Shown: positions 13,001 to 23,236, counted from the stretch's first letter. The stretch is 64,000 nt of DNA from Lactuca virosa (GCA_928212115.1 CAKMRJ010004445.1:84719908-84783907), one strand, 5' to 3'. Numbers and translations: made by a program. Notes: generated by a model from the sequence alone, not told the origin.

Positions 13001-13881
13001 TTATTTTAATTCAAGTATTAAGTTGATTATCCGAAACATTATACATGAATAATGAGTAATCAATATGGTGCTTAGATAAAAGGTGTTTTATTTACACTCA
13101 AACGTTTTTGGGCCATATAGGATTAGTATTATTCTTGTGTTTCACCTTTGCATGTTTTGACTTCCCGAATAACTAGGTTATTCAAACTCTACACAGTCGA
13201 TCATACTTTGGAAGTAGGTATTGAATTAAGACTGTCATGAATTGGGCTTGTAGATGTCTAAGGTGTTTAGACATAGCAAACGTTGCTGCAACATTCATGA
13301 GTGCTCATAAGGTCTGAGTGTTGGATTAAACGCACGCTCACTTGTATCACTTCATGGAATTTATCTCGAGTGATCGTGAGACGGTAATATCATATAAGTC
13401 TTCAAATCTAGAGATATGAGTTGTTGACTATGAGTTGGTTGTACATTGATTGTACGAAAAGACATCAATAACTTGATGTCATAAAACGTGCTTTTGTGTA
13501 TAATTCAACAAGTAGTTAGTACAAGCATATGAGTCGAAGTTTATCTGTTCCTTCTAGTCCTTGGAGGATTAGAAGCGATATCTTGGGCCCCTCGATGATT
13601 TTGTTTTGACCTATGTGTCGGGCCCGGTCAGAACCTAATTGATGTGTTCAATTTAATTCTATGTCAAACAAATCGGAAATCGGGAAACAAACTGCTGGAC
13701 AATAAGGACGACGGTGTTCCATGTGTTTTTCCGGCTGATATCTTGAGAACAGAGGATTATATGATCACTTATCTAAAATGGCGCTTCATAGTTCAATGGA
13801 GTTTTAAAGAGCTACGATTGTTGGTTGGTTCCTGAATTCATACTTGCAACTAAAGTTATCAGACTTATCCAAGTGGGAGAC
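10000..13881 (+). mobile_element. Degenerate Ty1/Copia internal region
   Basis: The stretch precedes a good Copia 3' LTR (13882) with the matching polypurine tract TCCAAGTGGGAGAC. The only coding trace is a CCHC zinc knuckle near 10220-10280, split over two frames. At 11966-12000 it has the GGTTAACC palindrome found in the leaders of Copia B and C, followed at about 12039 by the ACGATATCCCTCTTC block that precedes gag in those elements. From about 13130 it matches the 3' untranslated internal part of Copia B. Leader-type sequence thus lies downstream of the gag-type trace, so this is either two fused remnants or a rearranged non-autonomous element. No 5' LTR was found. Confidence 0.55.
10148..10363 (+). 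pseudogene. Gag zinc-knuckle remnant (Copia)
   Basis: A short frame encodes CCQRKGHWKRSCPDYL, which matches the C-x2-C-x4-H-x4-C nucleocapsid knuckle, with a first cysteine pair typical of Copia Gag. The upstream Gag helix-rich domain is in another frame (10036-10320) and is too decayed to recognise. Nothing downstream continues into protease or integrase. In a live element this knuckle would bind the retrotransposon RNA. Confidence 0.55.
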
Positions 13882-14129
13882 TGTTGGATAAGGTGTCTAA
13901 GTCCATAACTTTATTTGGTATGTACTTGACCCGACCCGGCATGGTCCATTTGGGTTGCACTTCACCTAACAATTTGTATGGATATATTTTGAGAATAAGC
14001 TATTTATGATTTATTAATATATTATAAGTTATAATATATTAATATGAAATCATATTATTTAATTAGTATTGATCAAGAATTAATTTGGAATTAATTTAGT
14101 GATCAAAAGAGGCTAATTAAATATGGATT

Positions 14130-14182
<53 letters not shown>

Positions 14183-14682
14183 AATGGGCCAAGGTTTATT
14201 TAGCATGGGCTAAGATTGTATGGAAGTCCATGGATAGTCCATGGAGCTTTTAACCCATGGATCCTATGTAAATGGAAGGTCATGGGTATTAGGGTTTACA
14301 TGGATGTAACCCTAATCCTCCATACTATATAAAGAGGTCCTTGGCACTTGAAATGGCACTAGTGTGTGAGTTTACAAAGAGTGGGCCGATTTCTACAAAG
14401 TGTTTCTTATTCTCTCTAGTTTCTAAGTTGTTTTGGTGATTTGTGATACCACTTGAGGCATCGACAGTATTGGTGCTAGGCTCTCAAACTCAAAGCAATT
14501 CACTAAAAGAAAAAGGTATGTAATTCTATCTGGAATTTTGTTATACAAGTACCTAGGATTGCATGCTAGATAAGCTAAATCTTTGGAAATCAATTTTGCA
14601 TGTATAATATAGAAAACATAGTTCCAATGCTTCTAGGGTTGTATGTGGACCTTAAGGTTGTTAGGATGCTCATAACCCATCA
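13882..14682 (+). mobile_element. 3' LTR of the degenerate Copia element
   Basis: The LTR starts TGTTGGATAAGGTGTCTAAG right after the purine tract and ends near CATAACCCATCA. It aligns throughout with the reverse complement of the Copia C LTRs, including GGGTTGCACTTC, a TATAAAG box at about 14325-14334 and the GGTGCTAGGCTCTCAAACT block. It is about 800 bp long against 769 bp in C. The excess is largely a (TA)n run at 14131-14180. The right end is decayed, so no target duplication could be checked. Confidence 0.8.
14131..14180. repeat. (TA)n microsatellite inside a Copia LTR
   Basis: About 25 TA dinucleotides lie where the related LTRs have only a short AT-rich stretch. This is an expansion specific to this copy. 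Confidence 0.95.
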
Positions 14683-15092
14683 TGAACTTGCATAGATTTA
14701 CATGAATTGATTAATGTTAGTAAATTTAGAACTGAATTGCTAATATTATTCTAATTCGTAACCAACAGTAATTGTCTTAACTAATTTATAAACCATTGAG
14801 GGAAGGTGGATTCGAACTAACAGAAGTGTTTTGTTTATTGATTGAATTCGTGTTAAAGAATTAAGTTCATCTAAACTTGTAGAATTAGATAAAACCCCCA
14901 CCTTGCTAGAAAATTAGGTTAATTTAATAGTAAATAGATTAATTAGTCAAAAAAAGTCCCTGTGATCGACACCCGACTTACCCGACTATTCTATAATTTG
15001 ACTAGGTACACTTCCTAGGTGCAATTTAGTTAGTTAAGTTAGTTAGGTTATAAATATAAAATTAGGTGTAGCTATTTGCACGCATCACTTAT
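14683..15092 (+). mobile_element. Probable fragment of another LTR end
   Basis: There is no reading frame. The stretch from about 14960 (GTCCCTGTGATCGACACCCG) to TTGCACGCATCA near 15087 resembles the 3' ends of plant Athila/Tat-type Gypsy LTRs as I know them. No primer-binding site follows, so only a fragment is present. The assignment rests on recognition of the phrase and not on a full alignment. Confidence 0.35.
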
Positions 15093-15432
15093 CACGAGGG
15101 AGAGAGTGTCGTAAGCCTGCGGGGAGCCGTATCATTCACGAGTCAGTGAGAGAGTGTCGTAAGCCTGCCGGGGAGCTGTAGCATTCATGAGTCAGTGAGA
15201 GAGTGGCGTAAGCCTGTGGGGAGCTGGAGCATTCACGAGTCAGTGAGAGAGTGTCGTAAGCCTGCGGGGAGCCGTAGCATTAACGAGTCAGTGAGAGAGT
15301 GTCGTAAGCCTGTGGGGAGCCGTAGCATTCACGAGTCAGTGAAAGAGTGTCGTAAGCCTGCGGGGAGTCGTAGCACTCATTAGTCAATAAGAGAGAGTGT
15401 TGTAAACTGCGGGGAGCCGTAGTATTCACTAG
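15093..15432. repeat. 48-bp minisatellite, about seven copies
   Basis: The phrase GTAAGCCTG recurs at 15111, 15159, 15208, 15256, 15304 and 15352 and, weaker, near 15400. The period is therefore 48 bp, with one 49-bp step. Each unit contains GGGGAGCCGTAGCATTCACG. Because 48 is 16 codons, part of one frame stays open as a 16-residue repeat. The array is at the left end of the outer Gypsy remnant. There are no spacers, so it is not a CRISPR array. Confidence 0.9.
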
Positions 15433-15982
15433 TCAGAGCGTGACACAGAGGGGTTCTTAGGCTTGGGTAACATTGGTGATTGAGTCTTTGGGATCCTGTT
15501 GTTCGGACCAAGGACGAGACTGGGGTCTTTGTGATGGTTAGAAACCATTACATCTCGAGTTAGGGAGGTGTTGTCGCAAATCGAACGGGATTGGATGAGT
15601 AATGTATGCGTAGATTCACAGGTCACGGGTCATGAGTTGAGTATCATATTGGAAATGAATGGTTCCAATTCTACTGTTGAATCAGACTCTCGAGCTTGAG
15701 TTTGGCTTTATTGTGTATTGAGTAGGCAGGATGAGATTCCAGATTTTCGGATGGGTTTCATTTTGAGAGGCAATGGTTTCCATCCGAGGTTTTAGACTTG
15801 AGTGGGTTGGTTCGTTGGTTTGGGAAGAACCACATGACGCATAGAACTAGTAAGTGGTAGACGACAGAGGTCGGAGGTGAGACAAATTCAGAAAGGTTGT
15901 TGTATTCGCTTGGGGTAAAGCAAACTTCACAAATTGGTGTTTCATATCAGGGGTTGAGATAGCCTTTGAGAGATGGAAGGCT
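15433..15982 (+). mobile_element. Outer Gypsy element, internal remnant (left piece)
   Basis: No protein domain is recognisable. The stretch is interrupted at 15983 by Copia B. If B and its target duplication are removed it joins 38571 onwards, which runs to a polypurine tract and the LTR at 39244. I therefore treat it as 3' internal untranslated sequence of the outer Gypsy element. Short frames here are not supported as genes. Confidence 0.5.
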
Positions 15983-16734
15983 TATTGGATTTGGTGTCTA
16001 AGCCTATAACTATATCTGGTATGTACTTGAGCCGATAGTAGCATGGTCCTTTTGGGTTGCCTTCACCAGTGCAACTTGATAGGATGGACTTTTGAGAATA
16101 AGATTATTGGTGATTTATTAATATAATATAAGTATAATATATTAATTGAGAAATCATATTATTTAATTAGTATTGGTCAATAATTAATTTGGAATTAATT
16201 TTGTGATAAAAAATGAATAGTTAAATCTAAGGGGTTGATTATGTATATCTTCCATTATTATAGTGTGGGCCAAAGATCCATTAGGGTGGGCTAATGGTTC
16301 ATGGATAGTCCATGGAGCTTTAACCCATAGAGCCTAAGGTATATGGAAACACATGGCACATTAGGGTTACATGGATGAAACCCTAGAGTTTGCATACACT
16401 ATAAAACCCCCCCTTGGTGTCAAAATTGGCTAAACCTACATACAAAAGAGTGAGAATCGATTTTGGAGCTACAAGTCTTATTCTCTTATGCCTCCTTTGC
16501 ATATTTGTGTTTGTAACACATTAGAGGCACAACACTTGGGGTTCTAAGCTTCCAAAGGTCAAGAACTACACAAGAGGTAAGTTATCTAACTAGTTGTTAC
16601 TTTGAATTTGTATACTAGTTAAGGTATATGCTTTGGAAATATGAAAATTCATGTATAATTAGAGAAAACTTAGATCCAAAGCATCTAGGGTTGCATGTGC
16701 ACCACAGGAGTGTTATAGTGCTTACAACCCAACA
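15983..16734 (+). repeat. 5' LTR of Copia B
   Basis: The LTR is 752 bp long. It begins TATTGG where the 3' copy has TGTTGG, so the terminal TG has mutated to TA. It ends AACCCAACA. A TATA box (CTATAAAA) is at about 16399-16406, followed by a C run. The LTR would drive transcription of the element. Confidence 0.9.
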
Positions 16735-16735
16735 T

Positions 16736-16747
16736 TGGTATCAAAGC
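16736..16747 (+). promoter_or_regulatory. Primer-binding site of Copia B (tRNA-iMet type)
   Basis: TGGTATCAAAGC lies two bases after the LTR end. It differs by one base from TGGTATCAGAGC, the usual complement of the initiator tRNA-Met 3' end. In a live element it would prime minus-strand cDNA synthesis. Confidence 0.85.
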
Positions 16748-17694
16748 CTAGGATTGCTTTCTGTTATATCTGATGCACACTTGTTTTCAAAGCTGGAAAA
16801 TCGACTTTTCTGCATTTTGACAGATGAACTCGCCGAGTCCATGAACAGACTCGGTGAGTCCAGTTATGGTACTCGACAAGTTGATGCCTCTGCGTGCAGA
16901 AAATTCGAGTTCTTGGCCAGAAATGGATAAAGTCATTACCACAAACTGTTTTGTAATCATAAAATTTGTATTTTCTGAATTGGTAAGTAGTTTAATGGGT
17001 GTCAATTCTCACCCATCGCTTCCTTGACTAGTGGAGGGTTGTTAGCCGAACGGGTAGGATAGGACATTAATTCTTGTTAAAATTATAATGAAATTATAAA
17101 GTAACTAAACTTTTATTAAATTCCCAATCTTAGTTACTTTAGGAAAAATGTAAAAAAGGTGCTAATCCATGAAATTACACTTTGCACTTTATTAAGTCGT
17201 TAGTGGAGCGTGTGTGGTTAACCGGAACACTAATTTGGGACTAATAAAGAGTGACAAAGGGTAGCTTAATGTTAATCATGGATCAATGGAGCGTGTTTGG
17301 TTAACCGGCACATTGATTAGGTGATTTGTAACATTAAGAGTACCAAGTATATTTGCATGGTTATTCACACCTTGTTTGTGATCCTCAACATCCCAGTCAC
17401 AAACATGAGAGGGTACAATAGAGATTTAAACATGCCATTGAAAGTTCAATGAATCTCAAAGGAATCTAGGAATTTCAAATACAATTAAAAAAAACCTAAT
17501 AAAAATTTTCGTTTTTTTTTCATGGTGGAAATTGGTAAATCGTCATTTACCTACCTTCAAATATTTTACAATTGGATTACGACATCCCTCTTCGTAATTA
17601 TAGAATATTTTGTTGGATCCTAGCCTTAATATTTCATTTGGTTGATTTATTAAGGATTCTCATCTAATCTAAACTTTCTTCCTTTTCTTTACAA
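16748..17694 (+). other. Leader of Copia B between primer-binding site and gag
   Basis: This stretch of about 950 bp is non-coding. It holds ACTCGCCGAGT and near-palindromes at about 16829-16880, two copies of a GGTTAACC palindrome (17198-17233 and 17283-17316), and a block reading GATTACGACATCCCTCTTCG at about 17576. The same items in the same order occur in the leader of Copia C, so the leader is conserved between the two elements. Packaging or dimerisation signals would be expected here, but that role is inferred. Confidence 0.7.
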
Positions 17695-18558
17695 ATGTCT
17701 ATTCCAAACAATGCTTCAAGCTCAAACCCTTCAGGCTGTTTCTCCTTAATGAACTTGGTAGGGAGAACCCTCTTTAATGGATCCAACTTCAATGATTGGA
17801 TCAAAAACATTTGCATGACCCTTCGATATGAGGACAAAGAATATGTCCTTGACAAGGAGCTGAAGGAAATTGATGAGCAGACTGCTACTCCCAAGCAAAT
17901 TGAGGAGTACCAGGTTCATGAGAGGGACGCGACCAAAGTGTCGTGTATAATGATAGCTACCATGTATGCTAAGCTGCAGAAGTCCTATGAGGACTTCTGG
18001 CCTTATGAAATGCACCAAGATTTGATGGAAAGGTACCATCAATATGCTCGGCAGGAGAGGTATGAGATCATAGCATCCATGATCACCACTAAAATGAAGG
18101 ATGGAGAGTCCATCACGGGGCACTTGCAGAAAATGAAAAGATATGTGGACCGCTTGCTAAAGTTGAATGTCAACTTTGATGAAGAATTAGCTATTGATAT
18201 TATTCTTCATTCCCTACCTCCTTGTTATGATCAGTTTCGGATGACCTATCATATGAATAAGGAGGAGGTCACTCTTAGCAAGCTTCAGGGACTCCTCAGA
18301 ACTGCTGAAAGCAACATGAAAGGTAAATTAGTTGCTACTACCACTCCTACTCCGACTGCTACTGCCCCTGTCCTGGAAATTAGACATGGTAAGGGTAAGA
18401 AGAGGAATACTCCTTCCAAGGGAAAGTCCCGAGATGGATCTTCTTCTAGCGGAACCAAAGTTGGTTTTGTTGTGCCCTCTACCAATCCAAAGGAAGCAGA
18501 GTGCTTCCATTGCCATGAAAAGGGGCACCAGAAGCGAAACTGCCCAAAGTACTTGTAG
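17695..18558 (+). CDS. Copia B Gag polyprotein (UBN2/CCHC), 287 aa
   Basis: The start MSIPNNAS matches the start of the Copia C Gag (MSSNNNAS). Residues about 20-210 form the Copia-type Gag region (UBN2-like), with W at the NDWI position, and the DLMERYHQ and EELAIDIILHSLPPCYDQF stretches. A basic serine- and threonine-rich linker follows. A CCHC knuckle lies near the end (CFHCHEKGHQKRNC), followed by a TAG after PKYL. Gag forms the particle and binds the RNA. In Copia elements gag and pol are normally one frame. Here the TAG after PKYL, where Copia C reads PKYLQ, cuts Gag off from protease. This is the only long intact frame of the element. Confidence 0.85.
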   Translation: MSIPNNASSSNPSGCFSLMNLVGRTLFNGSNFNDWIKNICMTLRYEDKEYVLDKELKEIDEQTATPKQIEEYQVHERDATKVSCIMIATMYAKLQKSYEDFWPYEMHQDLMERYHQYARQERYEIIASMITTKMKDGESITGHLQKMKRYVDRLLKLNVNFDEELAIDIILHSLPPCYDQFRMTYHMNKEEVTLSKLQGLLRTAESNMKGKLVATTTPTPTATAPVLEIRHGKGKKRNTPSKGKSRDGSSSSGTKVGFVVPSTNPKEAECFHCHEKGHQKRNCPKYL

Positions 18559-18690
18559 GATATTAAGGATGGGAAAATAAAACCCTTCTTTGCAGGTATT
18601 TACACTATTCATTCTAATGATACATCACATGCTAATTCTTAGGTCCTTGATACAGGTTGTGGATTTCACATTTGTTCTGATTTGCAGGGA
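18559..18690 (+). pseudogene. Copia B protease remnant
   Basis: The frame continues from gag after the TAG. It holds the aspartic protease motif VLDTGCGFHICSDLQG, whose catalytic D-T-G is intact. A second TAG stands directly before it, where Copia C has a tryptophan codon (SWVL). The protease would cleave Gag-Pol. It cannot be made here because two stops separate it from gag. Confidence 0.7.
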
Positions 18691-19821
18691 CTAAAAAGAA
18701 GTAGGGATATGGAGCACGGGAAGATAAACATAATCATGGGAAATAGGAAAGTGTCGCATGTGACCAAGATTGGTGTTTATTCTTTATTGCTTAGTAATGG
18801 TTTAAATTTAGATTTGAATAATTGTTGTTTCTCTGCCGATATGGCGAGAAATATTATTTCCTTTCACAGTTTGTACAAACAAGGTTTTACCTTTGCTTTT
18901 AATAATAATAATGGTGGTAGTTATGCTTATTATAATGGTGTCTTTTATTTAGAAGCTTTACCTTGCAATGGTGTGTATGAAGTTGTGAATGTTTTAGATA
19001 ACTTAGGAAATAATGTGTTAGACATTGACTCATCCAATGATTTGGATAAGGCATGCTTGTGGCATTGTCGTCTTGGACATGTCAACAAGAATCGCATAGG
19101 CCAACTCCAAAAGGCTGGAGTCTTGGAGTCATTCGATTTGAAATCGGATGATACTTGCGAATGTTGTTTACTTGGAAAGATGACTAAGTTACCCTTCACT
19201 GGTACTTGTGAAAAGGGTGAGGGTTTGTTGGATCTCATATGCACTAATGTGTGTGGGCCCTTCAGATATGTCACAAGAGATGCTAATCGCTTCTATGTGA
19301 CTTTTACTGATGATTACAGTAAGTATGGCTATATATACTTAATCAAGCATAAGTCAGAGACCTTTGAAAAATTCAAAGAGTCTAAGGTAGAAGTAAAGAA
19401 TCAATTGGTCAGGAAGATAAAGATACTACGATCCGATCGAGGAGGAGAGTATCTGAGTATCGAGTTCCACGACTATCTTAAGGAATGTGGAATTGTTTCA
19501 CAATTGACACCTCCTAGGACACTACAGCCGAATGGTGTGGCTGAGTGGCGCAATCGAATCCTGTTGGACATGGTTCGTTCTATGATGAGTCGAGCTTCAT
19601 TACCTATCTCTTTTTGGGGGTATGCCTTAGAAACCGCCGCCCATATCCTTAATCTAGTTCCTACCAAAAAGGTTGCCAAAACACCTCACGAGATGTGGAC
19701 TGGGAAGGTTCCTACATTAGAACACATCAAAGTTTGGGGTTGTGAGGCCTTCATGAGACGCGAGACTCACGACAAGCTCGAACCTCGAAGTGAGCGATGT
19801 ATTTTCATCGGCTATCCATAG
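18682..19821 (+). pseudogene. Copia B integrase region, stop after 379 codons
   Basis: Residues about 1-110 are the pre-integrase region. The zinc-binding HHCC part follows, with WHCRLGH and CECC. The rve core comes next, with FTDDYSKYGY, SDRGGEY and, near the third catalytic position, GVAEWRNR. The first catalytic Asp is lost: the text reads CTNVCGPF where Copia C has HTDVCGPF (D to N). The frame ends in TAG at 19819, where Copia C has CAA/CAG (YPQKSFGY). The frame then continues beyond the stop to about 20160. Integrase would insert the cDNA, but this copy could not. Confidence 0.85.
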
Positions 19822-20171
19822 AAATCCTTTGGATATCTCTTCTATCGACCAAGTGACAATGTTTTCTTCGTCGCGAGGAGAGAGGTCTTTCATGAGGGAG
19901 AGCTCATATGCCAAGGGGACAGTGGGAGGCAAATTGACCTTGAAGAGCTTCAAGAATCAAGCGGTGAAGAAACCTCAAACACTAGCGATCAACCCGAGGA
20001 GGAAACTCCTGTTGACCTAATTGACGAATATGTACCTCTGAGGCGTTCCACTAGAGTTAGGACTGCACCTGAGTTTTATTATGGTTTCCATATTACTACC
20101 GAAGGTGATACATTTATCAGTGATATCACACTAGTAAATTTGGATGAACCTAACAACTATAAGAGGAAGCC

Positions 20172-20898
20172 ATGGCAGGCCCCGAGTCTTCTAAATGGAA
20201 AGAGGCTATGGATAGCGAGATTCAGTCCATGTATGACAATCAAGTTTGGAACTTGGTTGATAATGAACCGGGTCGAAAGACAGTCGGATGCAAACGGATC
20301 TTCAAAAAGAAGACCGACATGGATGGGAAAGTACACACATATAAGGCGCGACTGGTTGCGAAGGGTTTTACTAAAACTCAGGGAGTTGACTATGATGAGA
20401 CCTTCTCACTGGTAGCGTCGATTAAATCTATAAGGGTTATGATGGCCATAGCTGCATTTCATGACTATGAAATATGGCAGATGGATGTCAAAACCGCTTT
20501 CCTTAATGGAAAGTTGGCTGAAGATGTTTACATGAATCAGCCAGAGGGTTTCGTCAGTGCAAGATACCCTAATAGAGTGTGTCAGATTGAGAGATCCATT
20601 TATGGATTGAAACAAGCATCTCGTAGTTGGAATCTTTGTTTTGATGAGAATGTCAAAGAGTTTGGATTTTTGAGAAGCGACGATGAGTCCTGTGTATATT
20701 TCAAGGCTAGTGGGAGCATAGTTAGCTTTCTCGTGTTGTATGTGGATGACATACTACTCATAGGAAATGACATCCCAACCTTACATGAGGTGAAGTCCTG
20801 GATTGGGAAGTGCTTTGCTATGAAGGACCTTGGAGAAGCTACCTATATCCTAAGGATACGGATTTTGAGAAACAGGAGTAAGAGACTAATAGGATTTA
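20172..20898 (+). pseudogene. Copia B reverse transcriptase, 5' part, cut by Harbinger
   Basis: The frame opens after a 1-bp frameshift near 20160, where the upstream frame runs into AMAGPESSKWKEAM. It includes the RVT_2 blocks KTDMDGKVHTYKARLVAKG, VDYDETFS, WQMDVKTAFLNG, SIYGLKQASRSWN and the catalytic YVDDILLIGND. ETFSLVASIKS replaces the usual ETFSPVAKIKS. The match to Copia C breaks after RLIGF at the TTA target site (20896-20898). Coding resumes at 24781 in the same frame with SQSTYLEKV, so the Harbinger element is a precise insertion. Confidence 0.85.
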
Positions 20899-20924
20899 GG
20901 CAGTTTTTGATAAATGTCTGACTA
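20899..20924 (+). repeat. Left terminal inverted repeat of the Harbinger element
   Basis: The 26-bp arm pairs imperfectly with 24753-24777. The shared core is TTTGATARATG followed by CTGACTA, with one extra base in the left arm. Transposase would bind and cut here. Confidence 0.9.
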
Positions 20925-21303
20925 GGTCGAGTCAGCAAATTAGGTTGACTTGGTCATACCCGAAGTGTTTGATTTGTGCTTTCTCGGTAAGATCAGCTGA
21001 CCTAAATTGCTTTCTCGCTCAGTTCCTTGACAATCGCTGACTCGAAATTAGACCATCCTACCCCTCCGTTTTTATTCTTTCTTCCCTTATTCGTGTTCCC
21101 TTCCCATTGACCTAAAAGCACAGTCGGCCGCAATACATGAAGAACTCCCAGTGAACGCCAAACAGAGGTCACCGGTCAGACCTCCGCACCGCCAGAGTTC
21201 TCGTCAATCGGTGACGCCTTCTGCCCTTCTCGACTCCATCACACAGGTATGATATTCTTCTAATTCTAATTCTTTGTTGAAAATTGTAAATTATGCGTCC
21301 CTA

Positions 21304-21817
21304 ATTGTAGTTCCAATACAATCAGTTACAGTTCAGTCCATATATATCTCCAACTTTACCAATCTCTTTTTATATTTCAACAGCTTCATTCCTTAAATTC
21401 TTCAATTCTCCCCCAATCGTAGTGGCAGATTCATTCAACATCATTATCCCTTCATCCAGTATTTCATTCATTTTATTTTGTCCATTACGTAGCTACATTT
21501 GAGAATCTGCTAGTTTTAGGGATTGCTCATAAATCGATTGTGAATGGTCTAACACAACACTAACATGCTGTTCAATGTTTTTTTGATGTTTTAGCCACTT
21601 GTTGAGTTTGAACATCAATAGAAGCCAATGATTCATGAATATGTTGTGAACTATGCAACATATGTTCTGCCTGCTCTTCAATGTTCTCTAATTTGTCCAT
21701 ATAACTGTTTTTTTATTAATCTAAAGAAGCATATGAGAGAAAGAGAGACTTAACTGTAACTAATGACATTTGTTACATATATAGAGTCTACATAACTAAT
21801 TTTATTGGAACTACAAT
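21304..21817. mobile_element. Inverted-repeat-flanked insert carrying the GEX1-like fragment
   Basis: ATTGTAGTTCCAAT (21304-21317) and its exact reverse complement (21804-21817) bound the segment. Similarity extends inward for about 25 bp. Outside these lie 19-bp direct repeats, TTCTTTGTTGAAAATTGTA (21270-21288) and the same with one change (21881-21899). A further 19-bp direct repeat, TCCATATAACTGTTTTTTT, is at 21696-21714 and 21848-21866. The pattern fits a small inverted-repeat element or filler DNA copied in during break repair. No transposase or clear target duplication identifies a superfamily. Confidence 0.55.
21330..21700 (-). pseudogene. Captured fragment resembling GEX1 (gamete expressed 1)
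   Basis: On the minus strand the reading starts KLENIEEQAEHMLHSSQHIH and continues through SLASIDVQTQQVAKTSK and SVVLDHSQSIYEQS to a later part with MLNESATTIGGELKNL and VGDIYG. This matches my recollection of the helical region of plant GEX1, the Kar5/Brambleberry-like nuclear-fusion protein of gametes. It has one frameshift in an A run near 21590 and two in-frame stops at positions where family members carry Glu. No introns are visible in the fragment, so it could be one exon. Family recognition is from memory and needs a search. Confidence 0.6.
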
Positions 21818-22044
21818 ACAAATTCAATTCAAATAATTGTTAATGTTTCCATATAACTGTTTTTTTGTAGTTTTTTGTAGTTCTTTGTTGAAAACTGTAC
21901 GTGAATTGGGTTGTTTGAATAAAGAAAATCAGATACCATTTAGGATGATGTTAACTTCCTTGGTTGAAAATTTATTTATGTTTAAAATTGTTCTTGATCT
22001 TGATAAAAACTATGATAAATTACTTTAAACATTAATGTTTTAGG

Positions 22045-22965
22045 ATGTTGGTTTGGAACGAGAGTGAGGACAAAACGTTCCTTGATGCATGTATCCATGA
22101 ACTAAAAACTAATGGTCGTGAGGGTTCTGGGCTTAAGGCAAGTTCATGGAAGACAATACGCGAAAAATTGATAAACGAACACGGTAAAGAGGTTGATCAG
22201 AAGCAAATGAGAAACCACATTGACTACTACAAATCAAAATATGTTGCTTGGGTGAAACTAAAAAACAAAACAGACAATATACATGATCCTATAAAAAAAA
22301 ATTTAATCTGACCGATGAACAATGGAAGGAAGAGGGAAGGTAATACTTTTTATAACAAATACTAGTATGATTATTTTTATAACAAATACTAATATTTATA
22401 AAAATTGTAAACCGTTGAACAAGTTCGTGTTGTCATTGAAAACTAAACCCATGTTGTTCCCTGATCTTTGCACCCAACTATTTGAAGGCTCGACCTCACG
22501 GGCTTTCAAAGTTGGGGGCCATCTTCTACACTCCCTCGTCCTGTAGAAGAGTTTAGTACCCATGATTTTGATGATGATGTTCCAATGGAAACCTCAACAC
22601 AACACGTAGGTGCAAGTGAAGAATCTTCGGGGCGTTCAAAAAGTAAGGAAGTTGGTGGAAACAAAAGAGTTGGTGGAAAAAAAAGAGATGCATGGGCATT
22701 AGAAGTTGAGGAGGAGATTGTCAAGCTTGCAAGGTCGTTAGTGGAAAAAAATGAAAGAATGGAAAAAAGTGAAATGGATAAGGATGTTGATGCGTGTATG
22801 GAGAAATTGAACAAAATGGAATGGGGAGAAGAAGATGAAAGACACAAGACCACTCTTTTGCTATTTGGTGAAAGTGCCGATGTTAGGAAAGTTTGGTTAC
22901 GACTTTTGCATACTAGTTATGAGTCGTGGGTGATGGGTGCTGGTAGGAAGTATGGTTACCTTTGA
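22045..22965 (+). pseudogene. Harbinger ORF1, Myb/SANT-like DNA-binding protein
   Basis: Exon 1 (22045 to about 22339) has the plant Myb/SANT-like domain found in PIF/Harbinger ORF1: tryptophan-acidic start VWNESEDKTFLDACIHE, then SSWKTIREKLINEHG and QMRNHIDYYKSKY. An A run near 22293 shifts the frame just before the expected NLTDEQWKEEGR. An intron likely starts at the GTAATA after that (about 22338). The remainder resumes near 22400 with LFPDLCTQLFEGSTS and, after another frame change near 22505, runs to the stop at 22965. The last part is lysine- and glutamate-rich. ORF1 proteins help transposase reach the nucleus and bind ends. Confidence 0.75.
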
Positions 22966-23236
22966 TGATGTTTACTAGCTTTTGGTTGTATGACTTTTTG
23001 TTATTTGCATGACATTTGGATGCTATGTTTGATGACTTTTTTGGATGTTAATTTGGATGATGTTTACTAGTTTTTTGTTATATGACTTTTGTTACTTTGG
23101 TTGATATGTTACTGGATATTGAATATGACTTTTTGTTATATGACTTTGGTTACTTTGGATGATATTTACTAGTTTTTTTGGTGCACGATTTTTTTTTACT
23201 TTAACATGGTACCTAATTGTTTGTAGCAGGTCATGT

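Noticed and set aside
15093..15432. CRISPR-like regular repeats
   Set aside because: Units are contiguous, with no unique spacers, and the DNA is plant nuclear. It is a minisatellite.
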